Below, in pieces: positions 1-12,036 of a stretch of 64,000 bases of DNA (its first letter is position 1; each line of letters starts with the position of its first letter). The stretch spans positions 1 to 64,000 of the forward strand of contig NZ_JABMKZ010000016.1 of NCBI RefSeq assembly GCF_013204855.1, read 5' to 3'. Position numbers and translations under genes: made by a program. This DNA comes from Paenibacillus alba. Its GTDB lineage: Bacteria > Bacillota > Bacilli > Paenibacillales > NBRC-103111. The notes beneath the pieces are model-generated. The model made no database searches. It saw only the letters and a program-made list of their open reading frames with translations, and was not told where the DNA came from.

Positions 1-297
1 GGTCGGCTACGCATCGTCGCCTTGGTGAGCCGTTACCCCACCAACTAGCTAATGCGCCGCAGGCCCATCTATCAGCCACAGATTGCTCCGTGTTTCATAA
101 TTCTCTCATGCGAGAAAACCAGTTATCCGGTCTTAGCTATCGTTTCCGATAGTTATCCCGATCTGATAGGCAGGTTACCTACGTGTTACTCACCCGTCCG
201 CCGCTAAGCATTCCCCGAAGGAAATACTCCGCTCGACTTGCATGTATTAGGCACGCCGCCAGCGTTCGTCCTGAGCCAGGATCAAACTCTCCATAGT
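1..297 (-). rRNA. 16S ribosomal RNA, 5' part only (cut by window edge)
   Basis: Read on the minus strand, this is the start of bacterial 16S rRNA. The near-universal 27F region (AGAGTTTGATCCTGGCTCAG) lies at about 271-290, followed by the usual GACGAACGCTGGCGGC segment. The gene continues past position 1. The 5' end is placed about seven bases before the 27F segment by analogy with other 16S genes, so it is accurate only to a few bases. It is read away from the origin, in the same direction as replication, as is usual for rRNA operons. Confidence 0.97.
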
Positions 298-407
298 AGC
301 GGACGATTGCTCATCCGTATATCTGAAAGCTGAAATGCTCAATTGACTTGCTAGCGAGATTTTACAATCTCTTTTTTGAACGATTGCTCGTTCGTGCTTA
401 CTCACTC

Positions 408-588
408 GTTGTTCAGTTTTCAAAGATCAATGTCTTCCATATTCATCCTTCGCCCCTCAAAGGCGACCTGATCAATATACCACATCGGCCTATTCGATTG
501 CAAGAACTTTTTTTCAATTTCTTTCGTTCTTTCGTTCGACCGCCGAAGCGACAAGGAGTAATATAACAAATACGGAAAAGGAATGCAA
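408..588 (-). promoter_or_regulatory. Tandem rrn promoters and leader of the 16S operon
   Basis: Two sigma-A-type promoters face the 16S gene on the minus strand. The upstream one has TTGCAT (583-588) and TATATT (560-565) 17 bases apart. The downstream one has TTGCAA (498-503) and TATATT (474-479) 18 bases apart. Between them and the 16S gene is a leader with a boxA-like run (TCTTTGAAAACTGAAC, about 413-428), as in Bacillus rrn antitermination leaders. Nothing in 300-650 looks like a protein gene. Confidence 0.75.
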
Positions 589-649
589 GCTTTTTTTGAT
601 ATTTCTTTTTAATCAAGAAAACCACTATCGAAGATCATTCATAACTGAA

Positions 650-678
650 AAGAAAAAACCCCTTCAACAGGGGTTTTC
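650..678 (-). terminator. Intrinsic terminator after the HD-GYP gene
   Basis: A perfect 8-bp stem (AAAACCCC / GGGGTTTT, arms 655-662 and 670-677) is followed on the minus strand by a T-run. It lies 19 bases beyond the stop of the HD-GYP gene. Confidence 0.85.
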
Positions 679-696
679 ACATGGATTTTTAAGCTG

Positions 697-1770
697 CTAA
701 ACATGTCCGATAACATCTTGTATGAACAAACTTCTTTCGAGTGTTAGATTAACAATCGTTCCATTAACGTTAACCCAAGGTCTAGTCGGATTAGAACGGT
801 CTGAAAATATAATTTCACCCACTCGGTTATCACTAAGCTTGACGAGCGTGCCATTACTGATCTGTGTAGACTTGTTGATAAATACTTGAACGAGCGTTGG
901 ATCTACTTTACCAAAGGACTCCGTGAAAAGTTGTTCAAGCACGATGTAAGGAGACACAGCTGTTTTGTGGAAACGCTCATTCGTCATTGCGTTATAAATA
1001 TCGGCAATCGCTACGATTTTGGCATACAAATGAATTTGATCGCTTTTGATACCCAATGGATATCCAGAGCCATCTTCGCGTTCATGATGTTGGACTGCCG
1101 TTAATTTCACGCCTTCGTTAATACCGGATACATTTTTGAGAATTTGATACCCGATTAATGTATGCTGCTTGATCTCATCCATCTCAGCTTCCGTTAAGCG
1201 GCCTTTCTTCTCCAGAATAGCCGGATCTACTTTAGCTGTCCCAATATCATGTAGAAGGCCTGCTAACGCAATCTGCATCAAATCCTTCTGAGGAAGGCCA
1301 TGCCATATGGCCAGCGAGTAGGACGTTAAGCTGACCATGATACTTTTGTGATAGATATAATCCTGCAGATTGCGATTTTTGGGTGCGAAGGTAAGCACTT
1401 TATATGCATCGATATGCTGGATGAGTGCTTCAAGTCCATTCCTAATGTCAAAGATCGGTAATGGTTGCCCGCCATTAGCCAGCAGATAGACACGCTTAAG
1501 CAGCTTTAGCATATTCTGATACTCTATTTGAAATGGAGGGGTGGTTGCTGTTTCCTTCGGCTTTGCCTCTTCCGTTGTGGCCTCGACCTCACTGCCATTT
1601 TTGGATTCAATAAAAACGGATGCGATCAGAAATGCTTGGAGAATCTCAATATCTCTATTATTGATAATTTTCCCTTTGTTAAAAAGGACATTCCCCAATT
1701 TCGTTATTACATTATCGCCTAATCTTTCACCATATTTCAATTGAGAAACCATTACGTTCGGCACGGTCAT
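697..1770 (-). CDS. HD-GYP domain phosphodiesterase (probable c-di-GMP hydrolase)
   Basis: This is a 357-residue protein. Its C-terminal half carries the HD-GYP signature in order: the metal-binding HD pair in LLHDIGTAKVD (about residues 173-183), then QHHERED and GSGYP, and IVAIADIYNAMT. HD-GYP proteins hydrolyse cyclic di-GMP. The canonical HDIGK is HDIGTAK here, as in many members. The N-terminal about 130 residues are not a recognised receiver or PAS domain. The gene lies downstream of gyrA in the same direction but is separated from it by a terminator, so it is probably transcribed alone. The substrate is inferred from the family. Confidence 0.85.
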   Translation of the reverse strand: MTVPNVMVSQLKYGERLGDNVITKLGNVLFNKGKIINNRDIEILQAFLIASVFIESKNGSEVEATTEEAKPKETATTPPFQIEYQNMLKLLKRVYLLANGGQPLPIFDIRNGLEALIQHIDAYKVLTFAPKNRNLQDYIYHKSIMVSLTSYSLAIWHGLPQKDLMQIALAGLLHDIGTAKVDPAILEKKGRLTEAEMDEIKQHTLIGYQILKNVSGINEGVKLTAVQHHEREDGSGYPLGIKSDQIHLYAKIVAIADIYNAMTNERFHKTAVSPYIVLEQLFTESFGKVDPTLVQVFINKSTQISNGTLVKLSDNRVGEIIFSDRSNPTRPWVNVNGTIVNLTLERSLFIQDVIGHV

Positions 1771-1804
1771 TCACTCACCTTAACTATCGTATACTTCATA
1801 TTGT

Positions 1805-1838
1805 AAAGGAAAAGGGATGGGTTTGTAAGCCCCATCCC
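1805..1838 (-). terminator. Intrinsic terminator of the gyrBA unit
   Basis: Read on the minus strand, GGGATGGG pairs with CCCATCCC (arms 1831-1838 and 1814-1821) around an 8-base loop. A TTTTCCTTT tail follows. It lies just past the gyrA stop codon. Confidence 0.8.
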
Positions 1839-1848
1839 CACATTTTAT

Positions 1849-4344
1849 TTACTCAGAATCGGTTGATTCTGTTGCTTCTGATTCTTCCCAATCGCCATCT
1901 TCTTCGCTGCCATCTTGCTCTTCATTTTTCTGAACACGAGCTAAGGTTCCGACTTCGTCGTCTTCACGAATATTGATTAGGCGAACCCCTTGTGTATTAC
2001 GGCCCATGACGGAGATACCGTCCATGCTTGTACGAATAACCGTACCTAATGCCGTAATAATCATGAGATCTTCCTCTTGCTCCACCACTTTAAGTCCAAC
2101 AACAGGACCGTTCTTGTCCGTGACATTCAATGTCTTGATCCCTTTTCCGCCACGTGACTGAATCCGGTACTCGGATACAGGTGTCCGTTTACCAAAGCCT
2201 TTGGACGTTACAATAAGCACACTGTTATCTTCATGGACAACATCCATATCGATGACAGCATCTTCAGCATCAAGATGAATACCTTTAACCCCTGTAGCCG
2301 ATCTACCCATCGAACGTACATCCTGCTCTGGGAAGTGAATGGACATTCCCTGCTTCGTTCCCATGATGATACCTTGGTTACCGTCTGTCAGTTTAACACC
2401 GATGAGATCGTCGTCCTCACGCAAATTAATAGCAATTAAGCCACCTTTACGGATATTGGAATAATCGTCAATTGGCGTTTTCTTCACAACACCTTGCTTC
2501 GTTGCAAAGAATAAGTACTGGTCGGTTTCGAAGCTTTCAACCGGAATTACAGCATTCACGGTTTCGCCTTGCTCGATTTGGATCAAGTTAATGATCGGCG
2601 TTCCTCGTGCAGTTCGGCTCAAGTCCGGAATCTCGTAAGCTTTCAGACGATACACTTTCCCTTTGTTCGTAAAGAACAGCAGGTAATGATGCGTATTGGT
2701 TACGAACAAATGTTCCACGAAGTCATTGTCTTTGGTATCCATACCCACAATGCCTCGTCCACCACGCTTCTGATTCCGATACGTCGTAACCGGCAGACGC
2801 TTGATGTAACCTGTATGTGTAATCGTGATAACGACATCTTCACGCGGGATGAGATCTTCATCTTCGATGCTTTCCTCACCAACCGTGATTTCAGAACGTC
2901 GCTCGTCACCGAATTTCTCTTTGATCTCATTCAATTCTTCGCTAATGATCGCTAGAATCAGCTGCTCATCAGCAAGAATCGCTTTAAGCTCAGCGATTTT
3001 CTTCATGAGCTCCGCATATTCCGCCTCGATCTTCTCGCGCTCTAAACCAGTTAAACGCTGTAGACGCATATCCAGAATAGCTTGAGCTTGATCGTGACTC
3101 AAATGGAATGTCGACATGAGTCCTTCTCTGGCTTCTTCCGTCGTTCTTGATGAACGAATCAATGCAATAACTTGATCCAAGTGGTCAAGAGCGATACGCA
3201 AACCTTCCAAAATGTGCGCACGCGCTTCCGCTTTGCGCAAATCATATTCGGTTCTGCGGCGGATAACTTCTTGTTGATGCTTGAGATAGTAGTGCAGCAT
3301 CTCGCGTAGATTCAGAACTCTTGGTTCGCCATTAACTAGCGCCAACATAATAATTCCAAAGTTAGACTGCATGGCTGTTTGTTTAAACAAGTTATTCAGA
3401 ACGACATTCGGATTCACATCACGACGCAGCTCAATAACAACGCGCATCCCATTACGGTCAGACTCATCGCGCAGATCCGTGATGCCGTCAATTTTCTTCT
3501 CGCGAACGAGCTCAGCAATTTTCTCAACAAGTCTTGCTTTATTCACTTGATAAGGCAATTCATTAACGATGATTCTAGCTTTGTTATTGTTCTCTTCAAT
3601 AACCGTTCTAGCCCGCATCGTAACAGAACCTCTGCCCGTTTGATACGCTTGTCTAATCCCTTCGCGACCTAAAATAAAGCCAGCTGTAGGGAAATCCGGT
3701 CCTTTGATGACTTGCATCAGTTCAAGCGGCGTGATATCCGGATTCTGAATCATCAGTTGGATACCTTCGATAACCTCACGCAGGTTATGCGGAGGAATAT
3801 TTGTGGCCATCCCTACTGCGATCCCTGAACTTCCGTTCACCAGTAGATTAGGGAAACGGGAAGGAAGAACAACGGGTTCATTCTCTTCCCCATCATAGTT
3901 GGGCTTGTAATCGATCGTTTCTCTGTTGATATCGCGTAACAGTTCCATAGCGATCTTGGATAGACGAGCTTCGGTATAACGCATCGCTGCTGCCATATCG
4001 CCATCAATGGATCCAAAGTTACCGTGACCATCAACGAGCATATAACGAAGGGAGAAATCTTGCGCCATCCGAACCATCGTTTCGTACACCGCAGTATCAC
4101 CATGCGGGTGGTACTTACCGATAACTTCGCCGACGATTCTCGCTGATTTCTTATGTGGTTTATCTGGAGACATGCCTAGCTCAGACATCGCAAACAAGAT
4201 ACGACGATGAACCGGCTTCAGACCGTCTCTTACATCTGGCAGTGCACGACTGACAATGATACTCATCGCATAGTCTAAGAAGGATGTACGCATTTCGGTC
4301 GAAATGTCAATTTCTTTGACTTGCGAATGTAATTCTTCGCTCAT
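1849..4344 (-). CDS. gyrA: DNA gyrase subunit A
   Basis: The protein has 831 residues, the usual length. It carries the winged-helix/tower breakage-reunion domain with catalytic Tyr123 in the [12 protein letters not shown] segment, and the quinolone-resistance region [10 protein letters not shown] (about 79-88). The residue matching E. coli Ser83 is Thr84, a natural variant in several Firmicutes. The C-terminal beta-pinwheel includes the GyrA box QKRGGRG. An acidic Ser/Glu/Asp-rich tail ends the protein. The start is preceded by AGGAGGAACATTC. The gene lies 45 bases after gyrB and is presumably co-transcribed with it. Confidence 0.98.
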   Translation of the reverse strand: MSEELHSQVKEIDISTEMRTSFLDYAMSIIVSRALPDVRDGLKPVHRRILFAMSELGMSPDKPHKKSARIVGEVIGKYHPHGDTAVYETMVRMAQDFSLRYMLVDGHGNFGSIDGDMAAAMRYTEARLSKIAMELLRDINRETIDYKPNYDGEENEPVVLPSRFPNLLVNGSSGIAVGMATNIPPHNLREVIEGIQLMIQNPDITPLELMQVIKGPDFPTAGFILGREGIRQAYQTGRGSVTMRARTVIEENNNKARIIVNELPYQVNKARLVEKIAELVREKKIDGITDLRDESDRNGMRVVIELRRDVNPNVVLNNLFKQTAMQSNFGIIMLALVNGEPRVLNLREMLHYYLKHQQEVIRRRTEYDLRKAEARAHILEGLRIALDHLDQVIALIRSSRTTEEAREGLMSTFHLSHDQAQAILDMRLQRLTGLEREKIEAEYAELMKKIAELKAILADEQLILAIISEELNEIKEKFGDERRSEITVGEESIEDEDLIPREDVVITITHTGYIKRLPVTTYRNQKRGGRGIVGMDTKDNDFVEHLFVTNTHHYLLFFTNKGKVYRLKAYEIPDLSRTARGTPIINLIQIEQGETVNAVIPVESFETDQYLFFATKQGVVKKTPIDDYSNIRKGGLIAINLREDDDLIGVKLTDGNQGIIMGTKQGMSIHFPEQDVRSMGRSATGVKGIHLDAEDAVIDMDVVHEDNSVLIVTSKGFGKRTPVSEYRIQSRGGKGIKTLNVTDKNGPVVGLKVVEQEEDLMIITALGTVIRTSMDGISVMGRNTQGVRLINIREDDEVGTLARVQKNEEQDGSEEDGDWEESEATESTDSE

Positions 4345-4389
4345 GAATGTTCCTCCTGAAAGCTACATCGTTAGCAACGTCTAGGACGT

Positions 4390-6387
<1,998 letters not shown>

Positions 6388-6636
6388 TTAGTTCGTTAAC
6401 AACTGATGTGCTCTTTTCTTGAGCGTTGTTGAGGAAATTGGTGAATAATACACTTTACTCTTCGTAACGACGAGCGATTTGCATTCTTCTTCACCGATTT
6501 TCTCTGTTTTCTTATCTTTTACAGCTTGCTGAATGAATTGTTTCGATATTTTGGAAGACTTCTCAATCGAGATATCGAAAATAGCAATCAGTTCGGAAGC
6601 TCTAATAATTTTCTCGCCACCCAAATGAATAAACAT
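6388..6636 (-). CDS. remB: RemB/YaaB family protein (extracellular matrix regulator)
   Basis: This 82-residue protein begins MFIHLGGEKIIRASELIAIF and contains YYSPISSTTLKKRA, matching the Bacillus YaaB/RemB family encoded between recF and gyrB. RemB is known in B. subtilis as an activator of biofilm matrix genes. It sits in the same place here: 5 bases after recF and 81 bases before gyrB. Function is inferred from family and position. Confidence 0.88.
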   Translation of the reverse strand: MFIHLGGEKIIRASELIAIFDISIEKSSKISKQFIQQAVKDKKTEKIGEEECKSLVVTKSKVYYSPISSTTLKKRAHQLLTN

Positions 6637-6641
6637 GCTCC

Positions 6642-7757
6642 TCAGCTCCTGCCACTTACATTTCCTTTCAACACATGAAACACGGAAGCATGGTCCAGTT
6701 GGTCCAAATGAACACTTTCCAATCCGGTTGTGGTGATAAACGTCTGGACTTTCTGTTGAAACGTGCGGATCAATTGCGTCTGTCTATATTCATCAAGCTC
6801 TGAAAGCACATCGTCAAGTAATAATAGGGGATATTCGCCGACTTCTTCATGAATGAGCTCAATCTCCGCAAGCTTGAGGGATAACGCTGTTGTTCGTTGC
6901 TGCCCTTGAGAACCGTACGTTTGGACCTCTTTATCGTTGATGTAAAAAAGAAGATCGTCGCGATGAGGGCCCACTAGCGTAACGCCTCTTCGGAATTCCT
7001 GATCTCTAACCAATGATAACTTTATCATAAATTGGTTTAATAAAACAGATTCATCTTCAGCTTCGATCTCAAAAGACGGGGCATAACGAATAAGAAGGGC
7101 TTCGCTATCGTTGGTTATTCCTCGATGGATGGTCTCCGCCCATTGTTGCAGCTTCTTAATAAAGCTTTGACGTTTTTTCATAATTTTAACACCATATTGC
7201 GCTAATTGTTCGTTCCAAATGTCTAACATGGCGTCCGGCGTGCTCTTTCCGGGGAAAGATTGTTTTAAATAATTGTTTCGCTGCACCAAAATCTTCTGAT
7301 ATTGCGACAAATCGTAGAGATACGAAGGCTGAACTTGGCCGATTTCCATATCGAGGAAACGCCGCCTGACACCAGGGGTGCCTTTGACGATTTCCAAATC
7401 TTCCGGAGCAAACATAACCACGTTCAAAGCTCCGATAAAATTGCTTAGTTTCTTTTGCTCAAGACCATTGATCTTGGCTTTTTTGCCTTTGGTCGTAATG
7501 GAAAGGTCCAACTTGCAGCTGCCATACTTTTTCTGAATCTCTGCATACAGCTGTGTCTGTTCTCCATTCCAGCCAATTAATTCTTTGTCCTGATGGGTGC
7601 GATGTGACTTGGTCATGGCCAGCACATAGATGGATTCCAATAAATTCGTCTTTCCCTGCGCGTTAGGTCCAACAAAGATATTCACATTGTTAGTCGTTGT
7701 AATCTCAATCTGCTCGTAATTCCTGTAATGCCGAAGTGCAAGTCTATTCAAAAACAT
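6642..7757 (-). CDS. recF: DNA replication and repair protein RecF
   Basis: The protein has 371 residues, normal for RecF. It is an SMC/ABC-like ATPase with Walker A GPNAQGKTNLLESIY near residue 31, the signature QGQQRTTALSLKLAE, and Walker B LLLLDDVLSELD. RecF loads RecA at gapped DNA with RecO and RecR. The start ATG at 7757 is preceded by CCAGGAGGATGACCAGCC. It lies between yaaA and remB, as in other Bacillales. Confidence 0.97.
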   Translation of the reverse strand: MFLNRLALRHYRNYEQIEITTTNNVNIFVGPNAQGKTNLLESIYVLAMTKSHRTHQDKELIGWNGEQTQLYAEIQKKYGSCKLDLSITTKGKKAKINGLEQKKLSNFIGALNVVMFAPEDLEIVKGTPGVRRRFLDMEIGQVQPSYLYDLSQYQKILVQRNNYLKQSFPGKSTPDAMLDIWNEQLAQYGVKIMKKRQSFIKKLQQWAETIHRGITNDSEALLIRYAPSFEIEAEDESVLLNQFMIKLSLVRDQEFRRGVTLVGPHRDDLLFYINDKEVQTYGSQGQQRTTALSLKLAEIELIHEEVGEYPLLLLDDVLSELDEYRQTQLIRTFQQKVQTFITTTGLESVHLDQLDHASVFHVLKGNVSGRS

Positions 7758-7785
7758 GGCTGGTCATCCTCCTGGTTTAAGCCGA

Positions 7786-8001
7786 TCAGGAGCTAACGAC
7801 TTCGAATTGTCCGAAACCCTCCACGGTTACCACGTCTTGCGGAACGAGCTTCCGTCCTCTGCGATTTTCAGCTTGCCCGTTTACTTCGATTTTTGTATCC
7901 ACAACGAAAAATTTAGCTTGTCCACCTGTGGATATACAGTCCGATAACTTCAAAAACTGCCCAAGGGTAATATAATCCGTATTAATTCCGATCTGTTTCA
8001 T
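7786..8001 (-). CDS. yaaA: S4-domain RNA-binding protein YaaA
   Basis: This 71-residue protein consists almost entirely of an S4 RNA-binding domain: ITLGQFLKLSDCISTGGQAK, then VNGQAENRRGRKLVPQDVV. It is placed between dnaN and recF, as in B. subtilis, where YaaA (RlbA) is linked to 50S ribosome assembly. It starts 12 bases after the dnaN stop and is presumably part of that operon. Confidence 0.93.
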   Translation of the reverse strand: MKQIGINTDYITLGQFLKLSDCISTGGQAKFFVVDTKIEVNGQAENRRGRKLVPQDVVTVEGFGQFEVVSS

Positions 8002-8013
8002 GTCCGATTCTCC

Positions 8014-9156
8014 TTAATTCGTCGTTCGGTAAGGCAAGATGAGCTGCAGCATATTTGTAGAATCTTGCGGCTTCATGATGATTGGCTGCATAGCTCCCGT
8101 AAATCCGATGTGAATAAACTCGGAATCGAGTACTTTTAAGGCATCAAGCATATATTTGGAGTTGAACGAAATTTTGAGTAAATCACCGGCAATGTGCTGC
8201 AGGTTAATTTGCTCCGTTACTTTTCCCAGCTCCGATGAGCTTGAAGAGATCTCGATCGTCTGATCTTCTTGCATCATCATTTTGACGATATTCGTTTTAT
8301 CTTCTCTGGATAATAAATAAGCGCGGTCGATCGCTTCTGCCAATTCTTTGGTCGGTACGACCATTTCCGTTTGAAAAGACTGCGGAATTAGCTTGGATGT
8401 ATCTGGATAGGTTCCGTCTAAAATGCGGGAGTAAAACAAAATTGAATGAATTTTGAATAAAACCTGATTGTCTGAAATAACTATATCTATAAGTGAATTT
8501 TGATCGGGCAAAATTTTGCTTAATTCGTTCAATGTTCGACCTGAAATAACAATATTAGGCAGGTTTTGCGCGTTATCGTTATCAACTGTCACTTCACGAC
8601 TAGCCAGGCGATGCCGGTCGCAAGCAATGAATTTCAGTTTATCACCTGTAATATTCCAGAGAACACCCGTAAGAATCGGTGTAGATTCGTTGGTGGAAAC
8701 CGCATAAGACGTTTGCTTAATCATTGTTTTTAATAAATCGCTGGGAAGACGAAGCATTTTGCTTTCTTCAATTTCGGGCAGCAGCGGATATTCATCCGGA
8801 TCAAGTCCCATGATTTGAATTTCGGAAGATCCTGAACGAATAATCGTTTGAAAATTGGCTTTGACTTCGATTTCAATCAATTGGGCAGGAAGCTTTCGGA
8901 TGATTTCTATGAAAAATTTAGCTGGAAGCACAACACTCCCGGCTTGGAATAATTGAATAATTTTGATCGTTTCATTTTCACTTGCTGTAAAGCTTTGAAT
9001 TGAGATATCTGTATCACTGGCAGTGAGGGTTACACCGCTTAACGTTGCATCTATTTTGATCCCTGTAAGAATCGGGATTGTCGTTCGAGATGAGATGGCT
9101 TTGGAAACGTGACCAATGGATTCGATTAAATGGTCTTTGAGGATCGTTAATTTCAT
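8014..9156 (-). CDS. dnaN: DNA polymerase III beta subunit (sliding clamp)
   Basis: The protein has 380 residues with the three-domain clamp layout. It starts MKLTILKDHLIESIGHVSKA and ends with a methionine- and proline-containing C-terminal strand (MQPIIMKPQD, LILPYR) typical of DnaN. The start ATG at 9156 follows AGGAGTGAAATC. It is the second gene leftward from the origin and is separated from dnaA by the inner origin region. Confidence 0.97.
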   Translation of the reverse strand: MKLTILKDHLIESIGHVSKAISSRTTIPILTGIKIDATLSGVTLTASDTDISIQSFTASENETIKIIQLFQAGSVVLPAKFFIEIIRKLPAQLIEIEVKANFQTIIRSGSSEIQIMGLDPDEYPLLPEIEESKMLRLPSDLLKTMIKQTSYAVSTNESTPILTGVLWNITGDKLKFIACDRHRLASREVTVDNDNAQNLPNIVISGRTLNELSKILPDQNSLIDIVISDNQVLFKIHSILFYSRILDGTYPDTSKLIPQSFQTEMVVPTKELAEAIDRAYLLSREDKTNIVKMMMQEDQTIEISSSSSELGKVTEQINLQHIAGDLLKISFNSKYMLDALKVLDSEFIHIGFTGAMQPIIMKPQDSTNMLQLILPYRTTN

Positions 9157-9180
9157 GATTTCACTCCTGTGGTTCTTTTT

Positions 9181-9313
9181 TAATTTGCGTTAGCATAATC
9201 ATTATATAATAACATTCTTTATTAGTAATAGCAGTAGGGGCTCTGGATATGTGGATATGTGGATGAATCTTATATAAATCAAGCCTATCCACATGTGAAT
9301 AGATTGTGCATAG
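9181..9313. other. oriC: Origin of replication, dnaA-dnaN part: DNA unwinding element, DnaA-trios and DnaA boxes
   Basis: Five DnaA-box-like 9-mers lie at 9305-9313, 9294-9302, 9285-9293, 9258-9266 and 9250-9258. Their core is TGTGGATAT or the inverse CTATCCACA. Next on the dnaN side are a GC-rich spacer (9238-9246), a run of 3-mers TAG TAA TAG CAG TAG (9223-9237), and an AT-rich stretch (9181-9222). This order (boxes, GC-rich, trios, AT-rich) matches the B. subtilis unwinding region, where trios guide DnaA onto single strands. Sites are seen directly; function is by analogy. Confidence 0.87.
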
Positions 9314-9335
9314 GCTTATTGAAAAAAGGAAGTTA

Positions 9336-10700
9336 TTAAGAGGGGTTTTTGATGCGCTCTGTCAGGTTATGAACGATCTTGTATAAATCCTGATCTACTT
9401 TTAACTGCTGCGTTATTTTTTCATGGGCGTGAATGACGGTTGTATGGTCACGACCTCCAAAATTATCTCCGATTTTCGGCAAAGAGAAGTCCGTCAGCTC
9501 ACGCGCCAGGTACATCGCGACCTGTCTTGGGAAGGCTACGGCTTTTGTTCGTTTGCGCGCTTTGAAATCCTCCAGCTTCAATCCATAGAATTCTCCAACA
9601 CGCTGCTGAATATCCTGTATCGTAATGACGCGCGGCCGATTGGACGGAATAATATCCTTCAACGCTTCGGCTGTCAGATGAACGCTGATATCTTGATTGA
9701 TCAAGGACGAATAAGCTACAACGCGAATTAGCGCTCCTTCGAGCTCACGAATGTTTGTATCGATTTGGTTGGCGATATAGATCATCGCTTCATTCGGAAT
9801 TTCTAGGTTCTCCGCTTTGGCTTTCTTGCGTAAAATCGCAATCCGAGTCTCTAAATCGGGCGGTTGAATATCGGTAATCAAGCCCCATTCGAACCGTGAA
9901 CGCAAGCGATCCTCCAGGGTTGGAATTTCTTTGGGCGGGCGATCACTGGAAATAATAATTTGTTTGCCTTCTTCGTGAAGGGCATTGAAAGTATGGAAGA
10001 ACTCCTCTTGTGTACCTTCCTTACCGGCGAGGAATTGAATATCATCAATCAATAGGACGTCGATTGTTCTATATTTATTACGAAATCCTTCACCGCGGTT
10101 ATCGCGGACCGCATTAATGAATTCATTCGTGAACTTTTCGGATGAAATATATAAAACACGGGAACCTGGGTTATGCTCCAGCACATAATGACCGATCGCA
10201 TGCATCAAGTGTGTCTTGCCCAAACCAACGCCACCATAGAGAAATAGCGGATTATAGGCTTTGGCGGGAGCTTCAGCAACTGCTAAAGACGCTGCATGCG
10301 CAAAGCGATTGCCGGATCCGATAACGAAGGTATCAAAGGTGTATCTCGCATTCATCATATTCGTGAAATTTTCTTCACCTGCGACGATTGCCGGGCCTTT
10401 AGGCGGTATAACCGTTGGAAGCATCGCTGTAGACTGTGCTTTCTGTTCTTCCGTTTCAATGATGAATTTCACAGACACATGCTTGCCTGTAAAATCATAG
10501 ATTGTTCCTTCAATCAGCTTGGTGTAGCGGCTTTCCAGCCACTCCTGCGCGAAATTATTGGGCGCACAAATAACGACAGTAGAGTCATTAAAAACTGTCG
10601 CTTTCGTTGATTTGAGCCAAGTATCGAAGCTGGGTTTACTGAGTTTGGTTTGAATGATTGTTAAAATCTGTTGCCATAAGTCGGTAGAATGGCCTTCCAC
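9336..10700 (-). CDS. dnaA: Chromosomal replication initiator DnaA
   Basis: The protein is 454 residues from GTG at 10700, preceded by AAAGGAG 8 bases upstream. The frame continues open upstream, but no family-like sequence is found there. Domain I starts [24 protein letters not shown]+ motifs are [10 protein letters not shown] (Walker A) and LLIDDIQF (Walker B). Domain IV has the DnaA-box reading segment [15 protein letters not shown]. It binds the boxes on both flanks of its own gene and presumably represses its own promoter. Confidence 0.97.
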   Translation of the reverse strand: MEGHSTDLWQQILTIIQTKLSKPSFDTWLKSTKATVFNDSTVVICAPNNFAQEWLESRYTKLIEGTIYDFTGKHVSVKFIIETEEQKAQSTAMLPTVIPPKGPAIVAGEENFTNMMNARYTFDTFVIGSGNRFAHAASLAVAEAPAKAYNPLFLYGGVGLGKTHLMHAIGHYVLEHNPGSRVLYISSEKFTNEFINAVRDNRGEGFRNKYRTIDVLLIDDIQFLAGKEGTQEEFFHTFNALHEEGKQIIISSDRPPKEIPTLEDRLRSRFEWGLITDIQPPDLETRIAILRKKAKAENLEIPNEAMIYIANQIDTNIRELEGALIRVVAYSSLINQDISVHLTAEALKDIIPSNRPRVITIQDIQQRVGEFYGLKLEDFKARKRTKAVAFPRQVAMYLARELTDFSLPKIGDNFGGRDHTTVIHAHEKITQQLKVDQDLYKIVHNLTERIKNPS

Positions 10701-10905
10701 AGTATTCACTCCTTTGAAATTAAACATGTGGCATAAGGCCAGTAATGAGCTTGTGTCGAAAAAGCATACGTTATGGATACAACTCGATGTATGTGAATCG
10801 CCAGTCCGGAAAGGCTTCGTGACGAAGTAAGTATAGTCTGCTCGTTTAACGGCGAAATGAACCTTGATGTCTGCTAGGGTCAAAAAAGAACAGACTTTGT
10901 CGATT

Positions 10906-11189
10906 TTATCCACATTATTAAGGATCGGTCGAAATGACTTATTCTTGTAGAGGGAAAATTGTTCACAATGTTATCCACAGATTGTTGATAAGTCGGAGAG
11001 TTGGTGGTGTCTATCCACAACAGAAACATTATCATCTTAACAAAAGACAGTCCGTTAATCAACGGATTGTTTGATATTATCCACAATTACAACAAGTTGT
11101 GCATAGATTTTGTTCACAACACAAGATATTGTTGATATTCTGTTAATTTTCGACAGGGTTCTCTTCCACAAGCCAAATTTTTATACACA
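10906..11189. other. oriC: Origin of replication, dnaA-rpmH part: DnaA-box cluster
   Basis: Exact or near consensus boxes (TTATNCACA) occur at 10906-10914, 10971-10979, 11011-11019 (CTATCCACA), 11077-11085, 11098-11106 (inverse, TGTGCATAG) and 11181-11189 (TTATACACA). Weaker TTGTTCACA copies lie at 10959-10967 and 11110-11118. This is the outer half of a bipartite Bacillus-type origin. It also holds the promoters for dnaA (leftward) and rpmH (rightward). No gene is seen between 10701 and 11331. Confidence 0.92.
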
Positions 11190-11331
11190 GGTTATTCTTT
11201 TTGGAAATGTGCTGAACAAAATGTCTTTTTTTCTGCACACTCGGGTAGGTTGACTTTCTTAAGGGAAATATGATTTAATGAGTAGTAGAAATTTTGTAGG
11301 ATGGATATCCTCAGGTAGGGAGGTGCTATAG

Positions 11332-11466
11332 ATGGGTCCGACGTTTAACCCTAATACGAGAAAGCGTAAGAAGAATCATGGTTTCCGTAAAAGAATGAGC
11401 ACGAAGAATGGACGTAAAGTTCTGCAAGCTCGTCGTCTTAAAGGAAGAAAAATTCTTAGCGCGTAA
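11332..11466 (+). CDS. rpmH: 50S ribosomal protein L34
   Basis: This 44-residue, strongly basic protein contains the L34 core [19 protein letters not shown] and ends [11 protein letters not shown]. The ATG at 11332 follows AGGGAGGTGCTATAG. It is the first gene rightward from the origin, as in nearly all bacteria. The second and third residues (Gly-Pro) replace the common Lys-Arg, so the start reads MGPTF. Confidence 0.97.
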   Translation: MGPTFNPNTRKRKKNHGFRKRMSTKNGRKVLQARRLKGRKILSA

Positions 11467-11495
11467 AAAGAGGCTCCGGAAGGGGCTTTTTTTTT
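11466..11495 (+). terminator. Terminator or attenuator after rpmH
   Basis: A hairpin AAGAGGCTCC-GGAA-GGGGCTTTTT with several G-U pairs runs into a stretch of nine or more T residues. It ends rpmH transcription at least partly before rnpA. Confidence 0.7.
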
Positions 11496-11605
11496 TGCTT
11501 TTTGTCTGATCGGTTTACATGAGCTGAATTCGGTTAAAACTAGATCATATCTGTCGTGTTTATGAAACATAGATTTGGATGTTATCTGTCTGGAGCGTAA
11601 AATCC

Positions 11606-11965
11606 GTGGAAAAAGAATATAGATTAGCTAAAAGAGAAGATTTCAATAAAATTTATCGCTATGGCAAGTCAATGGCCAATCACCAATTCGTGCTGTATTA
11701 TTTGCCGCAGCCAAAGCTTGAGAAATTTCGCCTGGGTGTGTCTGTGAGCAAGAAGGTAGGCAATGCCGTTGTCCGAAATCGCCTTCGACGAATGATGAAG
11801 GAAATTATTCGTTTGAAAAAAGATCAAATGACGCCTCATTATGACTACATCTTATTAGCCAGAAAACCAGTCGTCGAAATGGAATATGCCGAGATGGAAA
11901 AAAGCATTTGGCATGTCATCCGCAAAGCTTCTTTATTAAAAAGAAATGACACAATAAAAAAGTGA
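11606..11965 (+). CDS. rnpA: Ribonuclease P protein component
   Basis: RnpA is the protein cofactor that helps RNase P RNA process tRNA 5' ends. The conserved segment RLGVSVSKKVGNAVVRNRLRRMMKE (about residues 45-70, the RNR motif) is clear. The GTG at 11606 is preferred because it gives the family-like start VEKEYRLAKREDFNKIY and has GGAG 10 bases upstream. An ATG at 11579 in the same frame would add nine non-conserved residues. Length is about 119 residues, normal for the family. Confidence 0.93.
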   Translation: MEKEYRLAKREDFNKIYRYGKSMANHQFVLYYLPQPKLEKFRLGVSVSKKVGNAVVRNRLRRMMKEIIRLKKDQMTPHYDYILLARKPVVEMEYAEMEKSIWHVIRKASLLKRNDTIKK

Positions 11966-12036
11966 CGCAATATTTCCTTGCGAGCTGAAGATGTGTTATA
12001 GTTTATGTTGGAAAAGATATTTAGGAGGATCTCATT

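Noticed and set aside
348-566. 72-codon open frame on the plus strand beside the 16S gene
   Set aside because: It lies antisense to the rrn leader and promoters, lacks a ribosome-binding site and has no protein-like composition.
10700-10913. Longer DnaA start
   Set aside because: The frame is open upstream, but the extra residues are not family-like and the GTG at 10700 has an ideal Shine-Dalgarno.
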